Shown here: one piece after another, positions 26,231 to 34,927 of the stretch
Layout of the letters: the number at the start of each line of letters is the position of its first letter
Numbering within the stretch: the first letter of the stretch is position 1
From: Anabaena azotica FACHB-119
GTDB lineage: Bacteria; Cyanobacteriota; Cyanobacteriia; Cyanobacteriales; Nostocaceae
NCBI RefSeq assembly: GCF_014697625.1
Contig: NZ_JACJSG010000031.1
Location: forward strand, 1 to 64,000
Direction: 5' to 3'
Length of the DNA: 64,000 bases
Made by a program: the position numbers and the translations under genes
The notes under the pieces: model-generated
The model's input: only the letters and a program-made list of their open reading frames with translations
Database searches by the model: none
What the model was told of the DNA's origin: nothing

Positions 26231-28381
26231 ATGAAATATGTTTACGTTTTACAACACAGTCAAGAGGATTGTGGTGCTGCTTGCATTGCGGCGATCGCCA
26301 AATATTATGGACGCAATTTAACTCTCAGTCGCATTCGGGAAGTTGTCGGTACAGGACAATTTGGTACGACTTTATTAGGGTTACAAAGAGGCGCACAAAC
26401 CCTCGGTTTTAAAGCACATTCTGTAAAAACTTCCCCAGAACTTTTCCACCGCATCAATGAAGCACCATTACCAGCTATTATCCATTGGAAAGGCAATCAT
26501 TGGGTAATTTTATATGGGAAAAAGGGGAAGAATTATGTAGTTGCAGATCCAGCCGTGGGGATTCGTTATTTATCACAAAAAGAGTTAAGCGAAGGCTGGA
26601 AAGATTTGTTAATGTTGTTGCTAGAACCCGATGCTGAATTATTCTCGCAAATAGAAAGCGATCGCACTTCTGGTTTCTGGCGTTTCTTTAAGCGTGTCTG
26701 GAAGTTTCGCGCTATTTTAGCACAAGCTTTACCCTTAAATCTACTGCTGGGAGTCTTATCATTAGCTTCCCCTTTTCTGTTGCAAATTCTGACGGATGAT
26801 GTTTTGATTCGCGGTGATACTAGACTACTGACGACGATGGCGATCGCAGTAGTAGTTATGAATATAATTTCTAGTAGTTTAGGTTGGGTTCAATCTAACT
26901 TAATTGCTCACTTTGCTCAACGTTTACAACTCGGTTTAGTAATGGAATTTGCTCAACAAATTCTCCGCTTACCTCTCAGTTATTATGAAACTCGTCGCAG
27001 TGGGGAAATTGTTAGTCGTCTCCAAGATATTAACCAAATTAATCAATTAGTCGCTCAAGTTGTCATTACTTTACCAAGCCGATTTTTTATTGCAGTGATT
27101 TCTTTTAGCCTCATGGCTTTCTATAGCTGGAAGTTAACTATAGTAGCTTTGTTAATAGCTGCAATTATGACGACATCTACCATTGTCTTTCAACCGATAC
27201 TCCGAAATAAAACCCGTGAACTTTTAGTTCAAGAAGCAGAAGCACAAGGTGTTTTAGTTGAGACATTTAAAGGTGCGTTAACTCTGAAAACGACTACATC
27301 AGATACACAATTTTTGGAAGAATTTAATAGCCGTTTCGGTCAACTGGCTAATTTAACATTTCGGACAATTCAAATTGGGATTATCAATAATACATTTTCC
27401 AGTTTCGTCTCTACTGTTGGTGGGATATTTTTGCTCTGGTGTGGTGGTAATTTAGTGATTAATCCCGCCGAAAATTTGAGTATTGGTCAACTGTTGGCTT
27501 TTAACTCCATGAACGGTAATGTGCTGGGATTAATTGCCACTATCATTAGTTTTGTAGATGAATTTACCCGCGCTAAAACTTCTGTACAACGTCTCACAGA
27601 AGTGATAGATACTACACCAGAAAATGCTAATGATGGGAAAAAACCTTTAGCGAAAATTACAGGCGATGATAACATTATCTGTACAAATGTCAACTTTCAT
27701 TATGTGGGAAGAGTTGATTTATTAGAAGATTTTACTTTAACAATACCCGGCGGTAAAGTAACAGCAATTATCGGTAAATCCGGCTGTGGTAAAAGTACCT
27801 TAGCTAAACTAATTACTGGATTATATACTCTGCAATCAGGTAATATTCGCATCGGCTTATATAACTTAGATGACCTTTCCCTTGATTGTCTGCGTCAGCA
27901 AGTAGTATTAGTTCCTCAAGATGCTCATTTTTGGAGTCGTTCAATTGTAGAAAACTTTCGTTTAGGAGCGCCTTATGTTACTTTTGAGCAAATTGTTAGA
28001 GCTTGTAAAATTGCTGATGCTGATGAGTTTATTAGTAAATTACCAGAGAAATATCAAACAATTTTAGGAGAATTTGGCGCTAATATTTCCGGTGGACAAA
28101 GGCAAAGATTAGCAATAGCAAGAGCCATAGTTACAGAACCGCCAATTCTGATTTTAGATGAATCTACTGGTGGACTTGACCCTGTAAGTGAAAGTCTTGT
28201 ATTAGCACAGTTATTACAACATCGTCGAGATAAAACCACAATCTTAATTAGCCACCGTCCCCAAGTAATTAGTCGGGCTGATTGGATTGTTTTTCTAGAG
28301 CAAGGTAGGTTAAAAATGCAAGGCTCATTAAAAGATTTACGTACCAAATCTGGAGAGCATTTAGATTTCTTAATTCATTAG
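26231..28381 (+). CDS. C39-peptidase ABC exporter (PCAT type)
   Basis: 716 aa from the ATG at 26231. The N-terminal C39 peptidase domain (about 1-135) has Cys14 in QEDCGAACIAAIAKYYG, His90 in GNHWVILYG and Asp106 in VVADPAVG, a complete catalytic set. The membrane domain follows (about 155-440; LGVLSLASPFLLQILTDDV). The ATPase domain has Walker A GKSGCGKST, signature ISGGQRQR and Walker B PILILDEST. Such proteins cut double-glycine leaders and export the mature peptide across the inner membrane, working with the HlyD-type adaptor encoded next. The four upstream peptides are the obvious substrates. Confidence 0.95.
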   Translation: MKYVYVLQHSQEDCGAACIAAIAKYYGRNLTLSRIREVVGTGQFGTTLLGLQRGAQTLGFKAHSVKTSPELFHRINEAPLPAIIHWKGNHWVILYGKKGKNYVVADPAVGIRYLSQKELSEGWKDLLMLLLEPDAELFSQIESDRTSGFWRFFKRVWKFRAILAQALPLNLLLGVLSLASPFLLQILTDDVLIRGDTRLLTTMAIAVVVMNIISSSLGWVQSNLIAHFAQRLQLGLVMEFAQQILRLPLSYYETRRSGEIVSRLQDINQINQLVAQVVITLPSRFFIAVISFSLMAFYSWKLTIVALLIAAIMTTSTIVFQPILRNKTRELLVQEAEAQGVLVETFKGALTLKTTTSDTQFLEEFNSRFGQLANLTFRTIQIGIINNTFSSFVSTVGGIFLLWCGGNLVINPAENLSIGQLLAFNSMNGNVLGLIATIISFVDEFTRAKTSVQRLTEVIDTTPENANDGKKPLAKITGDDNIICTNVNFHYVGRVDLLEDFTLTIPGGKVTAIIGKSGCGKSTLAKLITGLYTLQSGNIRIGLYNLDDLSLDCLRQQVVLVPQDAHFWSRSIVENFRLGAPYVTFEQIVRACKIADADEFISKLPEKYQTILGEFGANISGGQRQRLAIARAIVTEPPILILDESTGGLDPVSESLVLAQLLQHRRDKTTILISHRPQVISRADWIVFLEQGRLKMQGSLKDLRTKSGEHLDFLIH

Positions 28382-28384
28382 TTC

Positions 28385-28430
28385 GTAGTCAGGACTTCAG
28401 TCCTTATTTGAGGACTAAAGTCCTGACTAC
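28385..28430. terminator. Inverted-repeat hairpin (GTAGTCAGGACT family), copy 1
   Basis: GTAGTCAGGACTTCAGTCCT and AGGACTAAAGTCCTGACTAC pair to form a long stem with a short loop. It lies between the exporter and adaptor genes, where it could lower downstream expression. A second copy is at 57846-57897. Confidence 0.7.
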
Positions 28431-28459
28431 AAACTAAAATTATTTACACAGTTTTGCTT

Positions 28460-29851
28460 ATGCTTTATATACAAAATCAGAAATATATCCCACCGTTTCA
28501 AGAAGATGATGCTTTACCACCTGTAGGTATTTGGACATCTTTATTAGGGCTATTTCTTGTAGCTTCTGTTGGTTCGGCGATCGCACTCTCTTCTTGGGTG
28601 AAATATAATGTCACAGTCAAAGCCTCTGCTGTTGTCCGTCCTATTGGTGATGTGCGGTTAGTACAACCAGAAATGGAAGGGACAATTCAAAGTATTTTGG
28701 TTGCAGAAAATCAAGTTGTCAAACAAGGCGATGTCATTGCACGTTTAGATACTGACCAATTACAAATCAAAAAGAGTCAATTGGCGGGTAATATTCAACA
28801 AGGTAAATTGCAACTGATCCAAATTGATAGTCAAATCGGTTCTTTGGATAGTCAGGTAAAGGCTGAATTAAATCTTTTAGCAAGAACAATTGTTTCGGCG
28901 CAAGCAGATTTAAATCGCAATCAGCGAGATTATCAAGAACGTCAAATTACAACAAAAAGTGAATTTCTGGCTGCTTACGCAAGTTTGCAAAAAGCCGCAG
29001 CGCAAGTACGCAAAGCCCAAGCAGATTTAGACTTTGCTAAAGTAGATCGCGATCGCTATCAACAATTATCAGAAATTGGCGCTATTGGTAGGCGGGAATA
29101 TGAACAGAAAAAACTCGTAGTGGAACAAACCAAGTCAGCCTTGGAAGGTGAGAAAAGGTCGATGGAAATAGCCCAAGCTAAGTTACAATCAGCCCAAGTT
29201 GCTGTTAATCCTAGCATGGCAACGGTAGCGATCGCCCAAGAACGCATCGCCCAAGAACAGGCTAAAGGCGCTTCCACCATCGCCACCTTACAAAAAGAGA
29301 AACAAGCTTTAATCCAGCGTCGGGTAGAAATGCTATCCCAACTCAACCAATCTCAAAAAGAATTGCAACAAGTAGAAAAGCAACTGCGGAGTAGTGTAAT
29401 TCGTGCTACCAGTGATGGAATTATCCTCAAGCTAAATCTGCGTAACCCTGGACAAGTGGTGAGTCCTAACGACGCGATCGCCCAAATTGTACCCCAAAAT
29501 ACGCCTTTGGTAATTAAAGCGATGGTTCCCACCGCAGACATTAAAAAAGTAGCGGTAGGACAAAAAGTACAACTACGAGTTAACGCTTGTCCCTATCCAG
29601 ATTACGGGACTCTCCCGGCTGTGGTGAGTGCAATTTCTCCTGATGCAATTACCCCCCAATCTCACAGTTCAGGCGCAGAAAATGCTAGTTATTTTGAAGC
29701 AACTATCCAACCCCAAAAGAGGGAATTTGGAAATAGCGATCGTCATTGTTATATCCAATCAGGAATGGAAGCAGAAGCTAACATTATTTCCCAAGAAGAG
29801 ACAGCACTACAATTTATACTGCGAAAAGCCAGACTAATTACAGATTTGTAA
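28460..29851 (+). CDS. HlyD-family membrane-fusion protein
   Basis: 463 aa from the ATG at 28460. A single membrane anchor lies near the N-terminus (LGLFLVASVGSAIALSSWV, about 27-46). The first lipoyl half follows (MEGTIQSILVAENQVVKQGD), then a long coiled coil (about 100-310), the second half (SSVIRATSDGIILKLNLRNP GQVV), and beta-barrel strands. HlyD adaptors bridge the inner-membrane exporter to a TolC-like outer-membrane channel. The exporter gene just upstream is its partner. No TolC homologue is seen here. Confidence 0.92.
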   Translation: MLYIQNQKYIPPFQEDDALPPVGIWTSLLGLFLVASVGSAIALSSWVKYNVTVKASAVVRPIGDVRLVQPEMEGTIQSILVAENQVVKQGDVIARLDTDQLQIKKSQLAGNIQQGKLQLIQIDSQIGSLDSQVKAELNLLARTIVSAQADLNRNQRDYQERQITTKSEFLAAYASLQKAAAQVRKAQADLDFAKVDRDRYQQLSEIGAIGRREYEQKKLVVEQTKSALEGEKRSMEIAQAKLQSAQVAVNPSMATVAIAQERIAQEQAKGASTIATLQKEKQALIQRRVEMLSQLNQSQKELQQVEKQLRSSVIRATSDGIILKLNLRNPGQVVSPNDAIAQIVPQNTPLVIKAMVPTADIKKVAVGQKVQLRVNACPYPDYGTLPAVVSAISPDAITPQSHSSGAENASYFEATIQPQKREFGNSDRHCYIQSGMEAEANIISQEETALQFILRKARLITDL

Positions 29852-30493
29852 ATTAAGGCTAAATTATTCTTGGCAAAAATTACTATCAAAATCTAATTTC
29901 ATCTGTAGGTTGTGCAGTGCAGCGCCAAAACCATGATGTACTACCCCACCCGATTGATTTTGACAAGTCGGGGATTTATAACCTATCATGATTTGCGTGG
30001 TGGACTACTACTCATCGGCGTTTATCGGCGTTTATCGGCGGTTAATTATTTTTAATTTTTACCGTTGCTATAAATACATTTAGGTAAATCTAGTTTCATC
30101 AAAATAAGTTTTTGATGAAACATCTTTATTGATCACTATAAAGATGAATTATCAAATCTTTACTGCAACAGCTTTCTGTTGCCTGTCCCCCTCCGGGTAT
30201 GCCAGTTCCCTACGGCGGGAAACCCTCCCGCAGCACTGGACTCACCGCCTACAGGACTGGACTCACCTGTAACCTATCACCTGTCCCCTGCTATACCTAT
30301 TTCATCTTTTGCCGCTTTTCATCATGGGAATAACTATCTTGGAAGACAAACTTGTAAAATTTAGACAGTCGATTTGTCATAAATATATCATGAATTACTT
30401 AATCATCTTATTTTAAGATAACAACATAGCTAACACATTAGTTTTGTGGGCTGAAAATGTTGTAAACAAATTATACTTTTAAGTATCTGAGTT
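29852..30493. other. Spacer with dispersed repeats
   Basis: No gene is seen. It contains three tandem ATCGGCGTTT decamers (about 30014-30043; a related pair is at 38190-38210) and a GC-rich repeat at 30181-30299 (CCTCCGGGTATGCCAGTTCC, GGACTCACC units), whose inverted copy lies at 60398-60520. The promoter of the regulatory genes downstream probably lies in the AT-rich part from 30360. Confidence 0.6.
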
Positions 30494-31153
30494 ATGACTA
30501 TAATTTCTTTCCTGACACCCTACCATAGAGTTCAAAAGGCATTACAATGGTGGTCTTACAGGCAGTCAGCGAGGCTATTGTTGGAAGCCGAACAAATTCG
30601 GGATGGTCTGTTACAGGAAACCTTCACAATGCGGCGTAACTTAGATTTATTATTTCTCGATAACCTGAGCTTACCAAATGACAAAGTTCAAGACTCACTC
30701 AAAAGAATTGAAAACTTTCACCATTCTTTAGTAAAATTAAGCGATCGCTTATTTCCTGAATCTCTCCAAGATAGTTTTCCTCTAGCAATTGAGTCTTTAG
30801 TAGAATCCTGGTTATTATCTAATCCTCACCTCAATTTTCACATAGATATGCCAATATCTTGGCGACACGAACCTGGTGAGCGTGGCTTAATTATTTTAAC
30901 TCTCTTGCAAGAATTATTAACTCTCACCTTGTCAGAGTTACTAAGACCAGTTTCAATTTATATCAGCTTAAAATCTAAGAACGGCTTAGGAAAGCTTACT
31001 GTCAAAATCAATTATTCTCAGACATCATCGATTTTTTTTCACTCTAGTCTCATAGAATTAGATTATCTCTCACGCAGTTGCCAATTATTAACAGCAGGTA
31101 AATGTATTTATCATATTCACAATCTTACAGTTTCCTGGTGTTTTTCTTGGTAA
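30494..31153 (+). CDS. Degenerate histidine-kinase-like protein (pseudokinase)
   Basis: 219 aa. The segment LLLEAEQIRDGLLQETFTMR lines up with the dimerisation/phospho-acceptor helix of the kinase two genes downstream (TFETIHNGPLQSLAK), but Arg36 replaces the His. The later helix LIILTLLQELLTLTLSELLR occupies the N-box place of the ATPase domain without its Asn, and no DxGxG or GxGxG motif follows. It therefore looks like a two-domain kinase homologue that cannot bind ATP or autophosphorylate. No membrane segment. It may modulate the kinase or regulator next to it. Assignment is by pattern, so family is moderately sure. Confidence 0.6.
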   Translation: MTIISFLTPYHRVQKALQWWSYRQSARLLLEAEQIRDGLLQETFTMRRNLDLLFLDNLSLPNDKVQDSLKRIENFHHSLVKLSDRLFPESLQDSFPLAIESLVESWLLSNPHLNFHIDMPISWRHEPGERGLIILTLLQELLTLTLSELLRPVSIYISLKSKNGLGKLTVKINYSQTSSIFFHSSLIELDYLSRSCQLLTAGKCIYHIHNLTVSWCFSW

Positions 31154-31265
31154 AACTTACAATACATTCGCCAAAATTCTTCTTGCAAGTACCGAGAATT
31201 AACGATTTGTATGTAATGAATATTTAATTAAGGCACAAAATTATTCTTCAGAGGTGGTGTTGACT

Positions 31266-31943
31266 ATGACAAACAATACACCAGAAAAAGCATTCATCCA
31301 GTTTTTAGTAATTGATGACCATCAATCAGTCCTTAATGGTACAGTAGAGATATTAAAAAGACATTATCCAGAGGCTGAATTTGTCACCGCCATTAATGCA
31401 GAAAATGCTTGTCATCAAATAACAAGTTTACAACCAGACCTGCTAGTTATGGATCTTTCGATTCCCGAAAAATCAGGAATTACAGCACGTCCAGATACAG
31501 GAGTGCAATTTCTCAAGAAATTAATGAAAAACTATTGTGATTTGAATATCATAGTTCAAAGCGCCCATATTAGAACATTAGTCAGAATTAGACCTGATAT
31601 TGACAGTCATAAAGGAGGCTTTACAGTAGCCGATAAAAGTCTTTCTACTCAAGAAATGTTAACGAGAGTTGATTGGGCTTTGCAGGGTTTAACTCATACA
31701 AAAGATATTAAAGGCATCCATACAGGGATAGAAATTAAACCAGAGTGGTTTAAGGTGTTAATTCTAGCATTTGAAGAAGGGTTACAAGATAAAGCGATCG
31801 CCGAAAAAATGTGTATATCTGAGCGCATGGTGCGGCATTATTGGAGTAAGCTGCAAGATGCTTTAGATGTTTATCCTGACGATGGTAAAAATATTCGCAT
31901 CCAAACTGAGAAACGAGCTAGACAAGAAGGGTTAATTGACTAA
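31266..31943 (+). CDS. NarL-like response regulator
   Basis: 225 aa from the ATG at 31266, preceded by GAGGTGG at 31251-31257. The receiver (about 10-135) has FLVIDDHQSVLNGTVEIL and phospho-acceptor Asp63 in LLVMDLSIPEKSG. The C-terminal helix-turn-helix (about 165-220) has EGLQDKAIAEKMCISERMVR and HYWSKLQDAL, of the LuxR/NarL shape. It is a DNA-binding transcriptional regulator, probably phosphorylated by the sensor kinase downstream. Position suggests control of the peptide-export locus, but no binding site was identified. Confidence 0.85.
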   Translation: MTNNTPEKAFIQFLVIDDHQSVLNGTVEILKRHYPEAEFVTAINAENACHQITSLQPDLLVMDLSIPEKSGITARPDTGVQFLKKLMKNYCDLNIIVQSAHIRTLVRIRPDIDSHKGGFTVADKSLSTQEMLTRVDWALQGLTHTKDIKGIHTGIEIKPEWFKVLILAFEEGLQDKAIAEKMCISERMVRHYWSKLQDALDVYPDDGKNIRIQTEKRARQEGLID

Positions 31944-32065
31944 TTTAGGGGACAAGAAACAGGTTACAGGGGATAGGTAAAAAACAATATGAGGTTTTTT
32001 AGTCACTAACAGTTAACTGTCAACCGTCAACCGTCAACCAAACCTAAAGACTAGGAGAAAAGCCA

Positions 32066-32992
32066 ATGCAGCCTGGACTTAGGAACATTATCAAAAGAGA
32101 CATTTTCATCTGGTATTTATTAATAGTTGCTTTAGCAATTGTTAGTCTATCTATTATTAGTTATTGCCTCATGGTTTGGGGTTGGTGGGTTCCTATCATA
32201 CCAGCAACTTTTGGTTTGATCATCAATGCTATGGAACTCATAGCATTGTATAAATATGACCGCGCCTTACGCTTGGGGATGAAAACTCGCCAAGCGGTGA
32301 TAGAAAGCACATTTGAAACCATCCATAATGGCCCATTACAAAGTTTAGCCAAAGTTTTGAAATTGGTTAAGCGTAGAGATATCACAACTCAGGAGTTACT
32401 ACCGCAAATAGAACAAGAATTAGAAAAATTAAACTATGAGCTGAGAGGAATTTATGATTTTTTACAGCAAGAATATCCCCAGCAAGATAATAAGCTTTAT
32501 TTAAGCAACAATTTAGTCATTAGTTTGCAAGACAATTTCCATGAAATTCTCTATCAAGTTTACAGCTATACCTTAGACAGGGATTTTCCCTGTTTTAAAA
32601 CTATTAAAGTAAAAATCCATGCCTTTGAACCCATAGATGAAAGATACTTAAATATTGAACAGAAACGAGGTATCGCTAGATTTTTAGAAGAAGCATTATG
32701 TAATGTCGGTAAACACGCCACAGGAGCCACCAAACTCCAAGTTACCTGCTCATTATTCGCAGGCTGGTACAGCTTGCAGATTATAGATAACGGCTTAAAC
32801 GCAAACCCATACAAACAGGGAAGAGGAACCCAACAGTTTATTAATTTAGCACGACAACTCAAAGGAAAATTCAGGCGATCGCCCCTATCCCCCCAAGGAA
32901 CCATTTGTGAATTATCCTGGCCTGTCATTTCCAAGCCCTGTAAAGGTTACAAGAAATTCTTACGTTCAAACCAACGGGCTACAAGTTATTGA
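32066..32992 (+). CDS. NarX/DesK-type sensor histidine kinase
   Basis: 308 aa; AGGAG lies 10 nt before the ATG at 32066. Two membrane helices (about 13-37 and 39-62) frame a short extracytoplasmic turn. The HisKA_3-like helix has His87 in ESTFETIHNGPLQSLAKVL, and the ATPase domain has EEALCNVGKHATGATKLQV and LQIIDNGLN, with GRGTQQFINLARQL as a variant G-box. There is no separate sensor domain, so the signal is probably sensed within or at the membrane. It pairs with the regulator just upstream in the same operon. Confidence 0.82.
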   Translation: MQPGLRNIIKRDIFIWYLLIVALAIVSLSIISYCLMVWGWWVPIIPATFGLIINAMELIALYKYDRALRLGMKTRQAVIESTFETIHNGPLQSLAKVLKLVKRRDITTQELLPQIEQELEKLNYELRGIYDFLQQEYPQQDNKLYLSNNLVISLQDNFHEILYQVYSYTLDRDFPCFKTIKVKIHAFEPIDERYLNIEQKRGIARFLEEALCNVGKHATGATKLQVTCSLFAGWYSLQIIDNGLNANPYKQGRGTQQFINLARQLKGKFRRSPLSPQGTICELSWPVISKPCKGYKKFLRSNQRATSY

Positions 32993-33175
32993 CCCTGATT
33001 TATTAATAATTGCTTACACACAAGCTCAAAACACACCAACATACTTTGATGTTGATGCTATAGGAAGAATGTTTCAAGCTGGTGGATAAGACACTGTTTA
33101 AATTACTGACTTAACTGATCTCTTGCACCTTCTTAATAAGTGGGTGGCTCCCTGCACTCCCCACCCTACGAAATA
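32993..33175. other. Spacer with a protein-like remnant
   Basis: After the kinase stop, another frame reads LQVIDPDLLIIAYTQAQNTP and TYFDVDAIGRMFQAGG to a TAA at 33087-33089. The composition looks protein-like, but there is no start outside the kinase gene. It may be the end of a lost gene. No other feature was seen. Confidence 0.35.
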
Positions 33176-33452
33176 ATCTTGTTCAAATTTTCTTTATTCA
33201 TGGCTTCATTAATTTGCCATGCAATAACACGTTTTGTCGCAATCAGGTTAATTTTTTCCATAGGACTTACGCAACTGGCATATTTTTTTTCTGTAGGGTG
33301 TGTGACTGGCGATAATATTTGAACGTAGTCATGAGACTTGTAGCGTCACGCACCAACCACCAATTGTGACACTTGCGTAAGTCCTGTTCCAGTGTCCCTT
33401 CTTCTTCAAACAAGTTATCAACAGATGAACCAATATGAGGATTTCTTTTCAT
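33176..33452 (-). pseudogene. XRE/HigA-like antitoxin gene split by a miniature element and truncated
   Basis: Reading leftward from an ATG at 33450-33452, with GGAGG upstream, gives MKRNPHIGSSVDNLFEEEG and TLE, then a 126-bp miniature element (33261-33386). The frame resumes as KINLIATKRVIAWQINEAMN and KENLNK before TAG at 33176-33178. Deleting the element with one copy of its 5-bp duplication (TGGAA) joins the halves exactly in frame. The result matches the N-terminal half of the HTH antitoxin family usually reading EEEGxLEx..KRVIAxQI and then a Cro-type helix-turn-helix. That second half (NKxxMAxxMxTSR type) is missing, so the gene is also truncated at its 3' end. Confidence 0.8.
33261..33386. 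mobile_element. Miniature inverted-repeat element, subfamily A, copy 2
   Basis: Its reverse complement is nearly identical to the copy at 8179-8303. The termini are TAGGACTTACGCAA and TTGCGTAAGTCCTG on the plus strand. The 5-bp duplication TTCCA lies at 33256-33260 and 33387-33391. It interrupts the antitoxin-like pseudogene. Confidence 0.92.
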
Positions 33453-33578
33453 CCTTGTACCTCCAGATTTCCTTTGAGTTTTAACCAGTCCCCAGTCCCC
33501 AGTCCCCAATTTACCCTGAACCATGCCACTATAGAAAACATAGCTTGAACAATAGCAAGAGGAAGGCTAGAAAACGCT

Positions 33579-34532
33579 GTGCAGATTACATTTTTAGGGA
33601 CGAGTTCTGGTGTACCCACAAGAGCGCGCAATGTATCCAGTGTTGCCCTCAGATTACCGCAACGGGCGGAGTTGTGGTTGTTTGACTGTGGGGAAGGTAC
33701 TCAGCATCAAATTATGCGGAGTGACCTGAAAATGAGTCAATTATCCCGAATTTTCATTACCCATATGCACGGGGATCATATTTTTGGCTTATTGGGGCTT
33801 CTTGCTAGTTGTGGCTTGGCGGGTAATGTCCAGAGAGTAGATATTTATGGGCCAGCCGGATTAAATGAGTATATCCAGTCTGCTTCTCGTTACTCCCATA
33901 CACATTTTTCCTACCCGATTAAAGTTCATGCTGTTCGCCCTGGTGTGATTTATGAAGATGAAGAATTTACCGTGACTTGTGGCGCTTTACATCACCGCAT
34001 TACCGCCTTTGGCTATCGCGTAGCCGAAAAAGACCGCGCCGGACGTTTTGATGTGGAAAAAGCCCAAGCCTTGCAAATTCCCCCCGGTAGGGTTTATGGA
34101 CAACTCAAGCGGGGGGAAACTGTCACCCTGGCTGATGGGCGTGTGATTAATGGTGCTGAGTTATGTGGGCCTACGGAAATTGGGCGGAAGATTGCTTATT
34201 GTACAGATACAATTTACTGTGATGGTGCGGTGGAATTAGCCAAAGATGCAGATGTGTTAATTCACGAGGCTACTTTTGCTCATCAAGATGCAGAGATGGC
34301 TTTTCAAAGGTTGCACTCAACAACGACAATGGCTGCACAGACGGCTTTGGCTGCTGGCGCACATCGGTTATTAATGACTCATTTTAGTCCTCGTTATGCG
34401 CCAGGAAACAGCATAGAGTTAAAGGATTTGCTGCAAGAGGCTCGTGCTATCTTTCCTAAGACGGATATGGCTTATGATTTTATGGCTTATGAGGTTCCGA
34501 GGCGCAGGGACGTTGTTTTGAGTGAGGTTTAA
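33579..34532 (+). CDS. rnz: Ribonuclease Z
   Basis: 317 aa from a GTG at 33579; the family N-terminus MQITFLGTSSGVPTRARNVSS fixes the start. The metallo-beta-lactamase signature HMHGDH (His62 to His67) binds the zinc pair. FDCGEGTQHQI, the later IAYCTDT and VLIHEATF, and MTHFSPRYAPG (HxS motif) complete the tRNase Z/ElaC pattern. The enzyme cuts the 3' trailer from tRNA precursors. Full length and intact; monocistronic. Confidence 0.96.
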   Translation: MQITFLGTSSGVPTRARNVSSVALRLPQRAELWLFDCGEGTQHQIMRSDLKMSQLSRIFITHMHGDHIFGLLGLLASCGLAGNVQRVDIYGPAGLNEYIQSASRYSHTHFSYPIKVHAVRPGVIYEDEEFTVTCGALHHRITAFGYRVAEKDRAGRFDVEKAQALQIPPGRVYGQLKRGETVTLADGRVINGAELCGPTEIGRKIAYCTDTIYCDGAVELAKDADVLIHEATFAHQDAEMAFQRLHSTTTMAAQTALAAGAHRLLMTHFSPRYAPGNSIELKDLLQEARAIFPKTDMAYDFMAYEVPRRRDVVLSEV

Positions 34533-34606
34533 GTACAGAGTTCTGCTGATTGTAATCGAATTTTTGTTAAACAGATGATAAAGAATAGCCAACTTAAGAG
34601 GTTAGT

Positions 34607-34888
34607 ATGGTTCAAACAACGGAATATATTTATGTTGTTCGGGATGATAAGATTCTACATGGAGAACCTATCATCAGAGGAACTCGGACACCCGTCAGAG
34701 CAATCGTCGAAACTTGGCGAATGGGCATTGCACCAGAGGAAATTCCCAAAGGGATGCCACACCTGACTTTGGGGCAAGTCTTTGGAGCATTAACTTACTA
34801 CAGCGACCACCAGGACGAAATTAATCAATATATTGAAAAAAATCGGATTCCTGGCGAATTGATCGACCCATTGGTTAGAGATTTGTGA
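34607..34888 (+). CDS. DUF433 protein (orphan antitoxin-like)
   Basis: 93 aa, ATG at 34607 preceded by AAGAGGTTAGT. The core GEPIIRGTRTPVRAIVETWR, then MGIAPEEIPKGMPHLTLGQV and ALTYYSDHQDEINQYI, is the DUF433 helix-turn-helix domain. DUF433 proteins are commonly antitoxins of PIN-like (DUF5615) toxins. No such toxin follows here; instead a half attC-like site and a convergent PIN gene come next. It may be an orphan antitoxin or act alone. Confidence 0.85.
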   Translation: MVQTTEYIYVVRDDKILHGEPIIRGTRTPVRAIVETWRMGIAPEEIPKGMPHLTLGQVFGALTYYSDHQDEINQYIEKNRIPGELIDPLVRDL

Positions 34889-34903
34889 GTAGCATATTTG
34901 TTT

Positions 34904-34927
34904 GTCCGCACCAACGCAGTGTTAGGA
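34904..34927 (-). other. Half attC-like site at the end of the PIN toxin gene
   Basis: On the minus strand the toxin stop TAA lies inside TCCTAAC, followed by ACTGC and GTTGGTGCGGAC. This is the R''-spacer-L'' order of an integron attC site. The expected L' and R' arms do not follow, so the site looks truncated. Confidence 0.5.

Noticed and set aside
33140..33322. Rightward 60-aa frame
   Set aside because: It runs antisense through the antitoxin remnant and miniature element.
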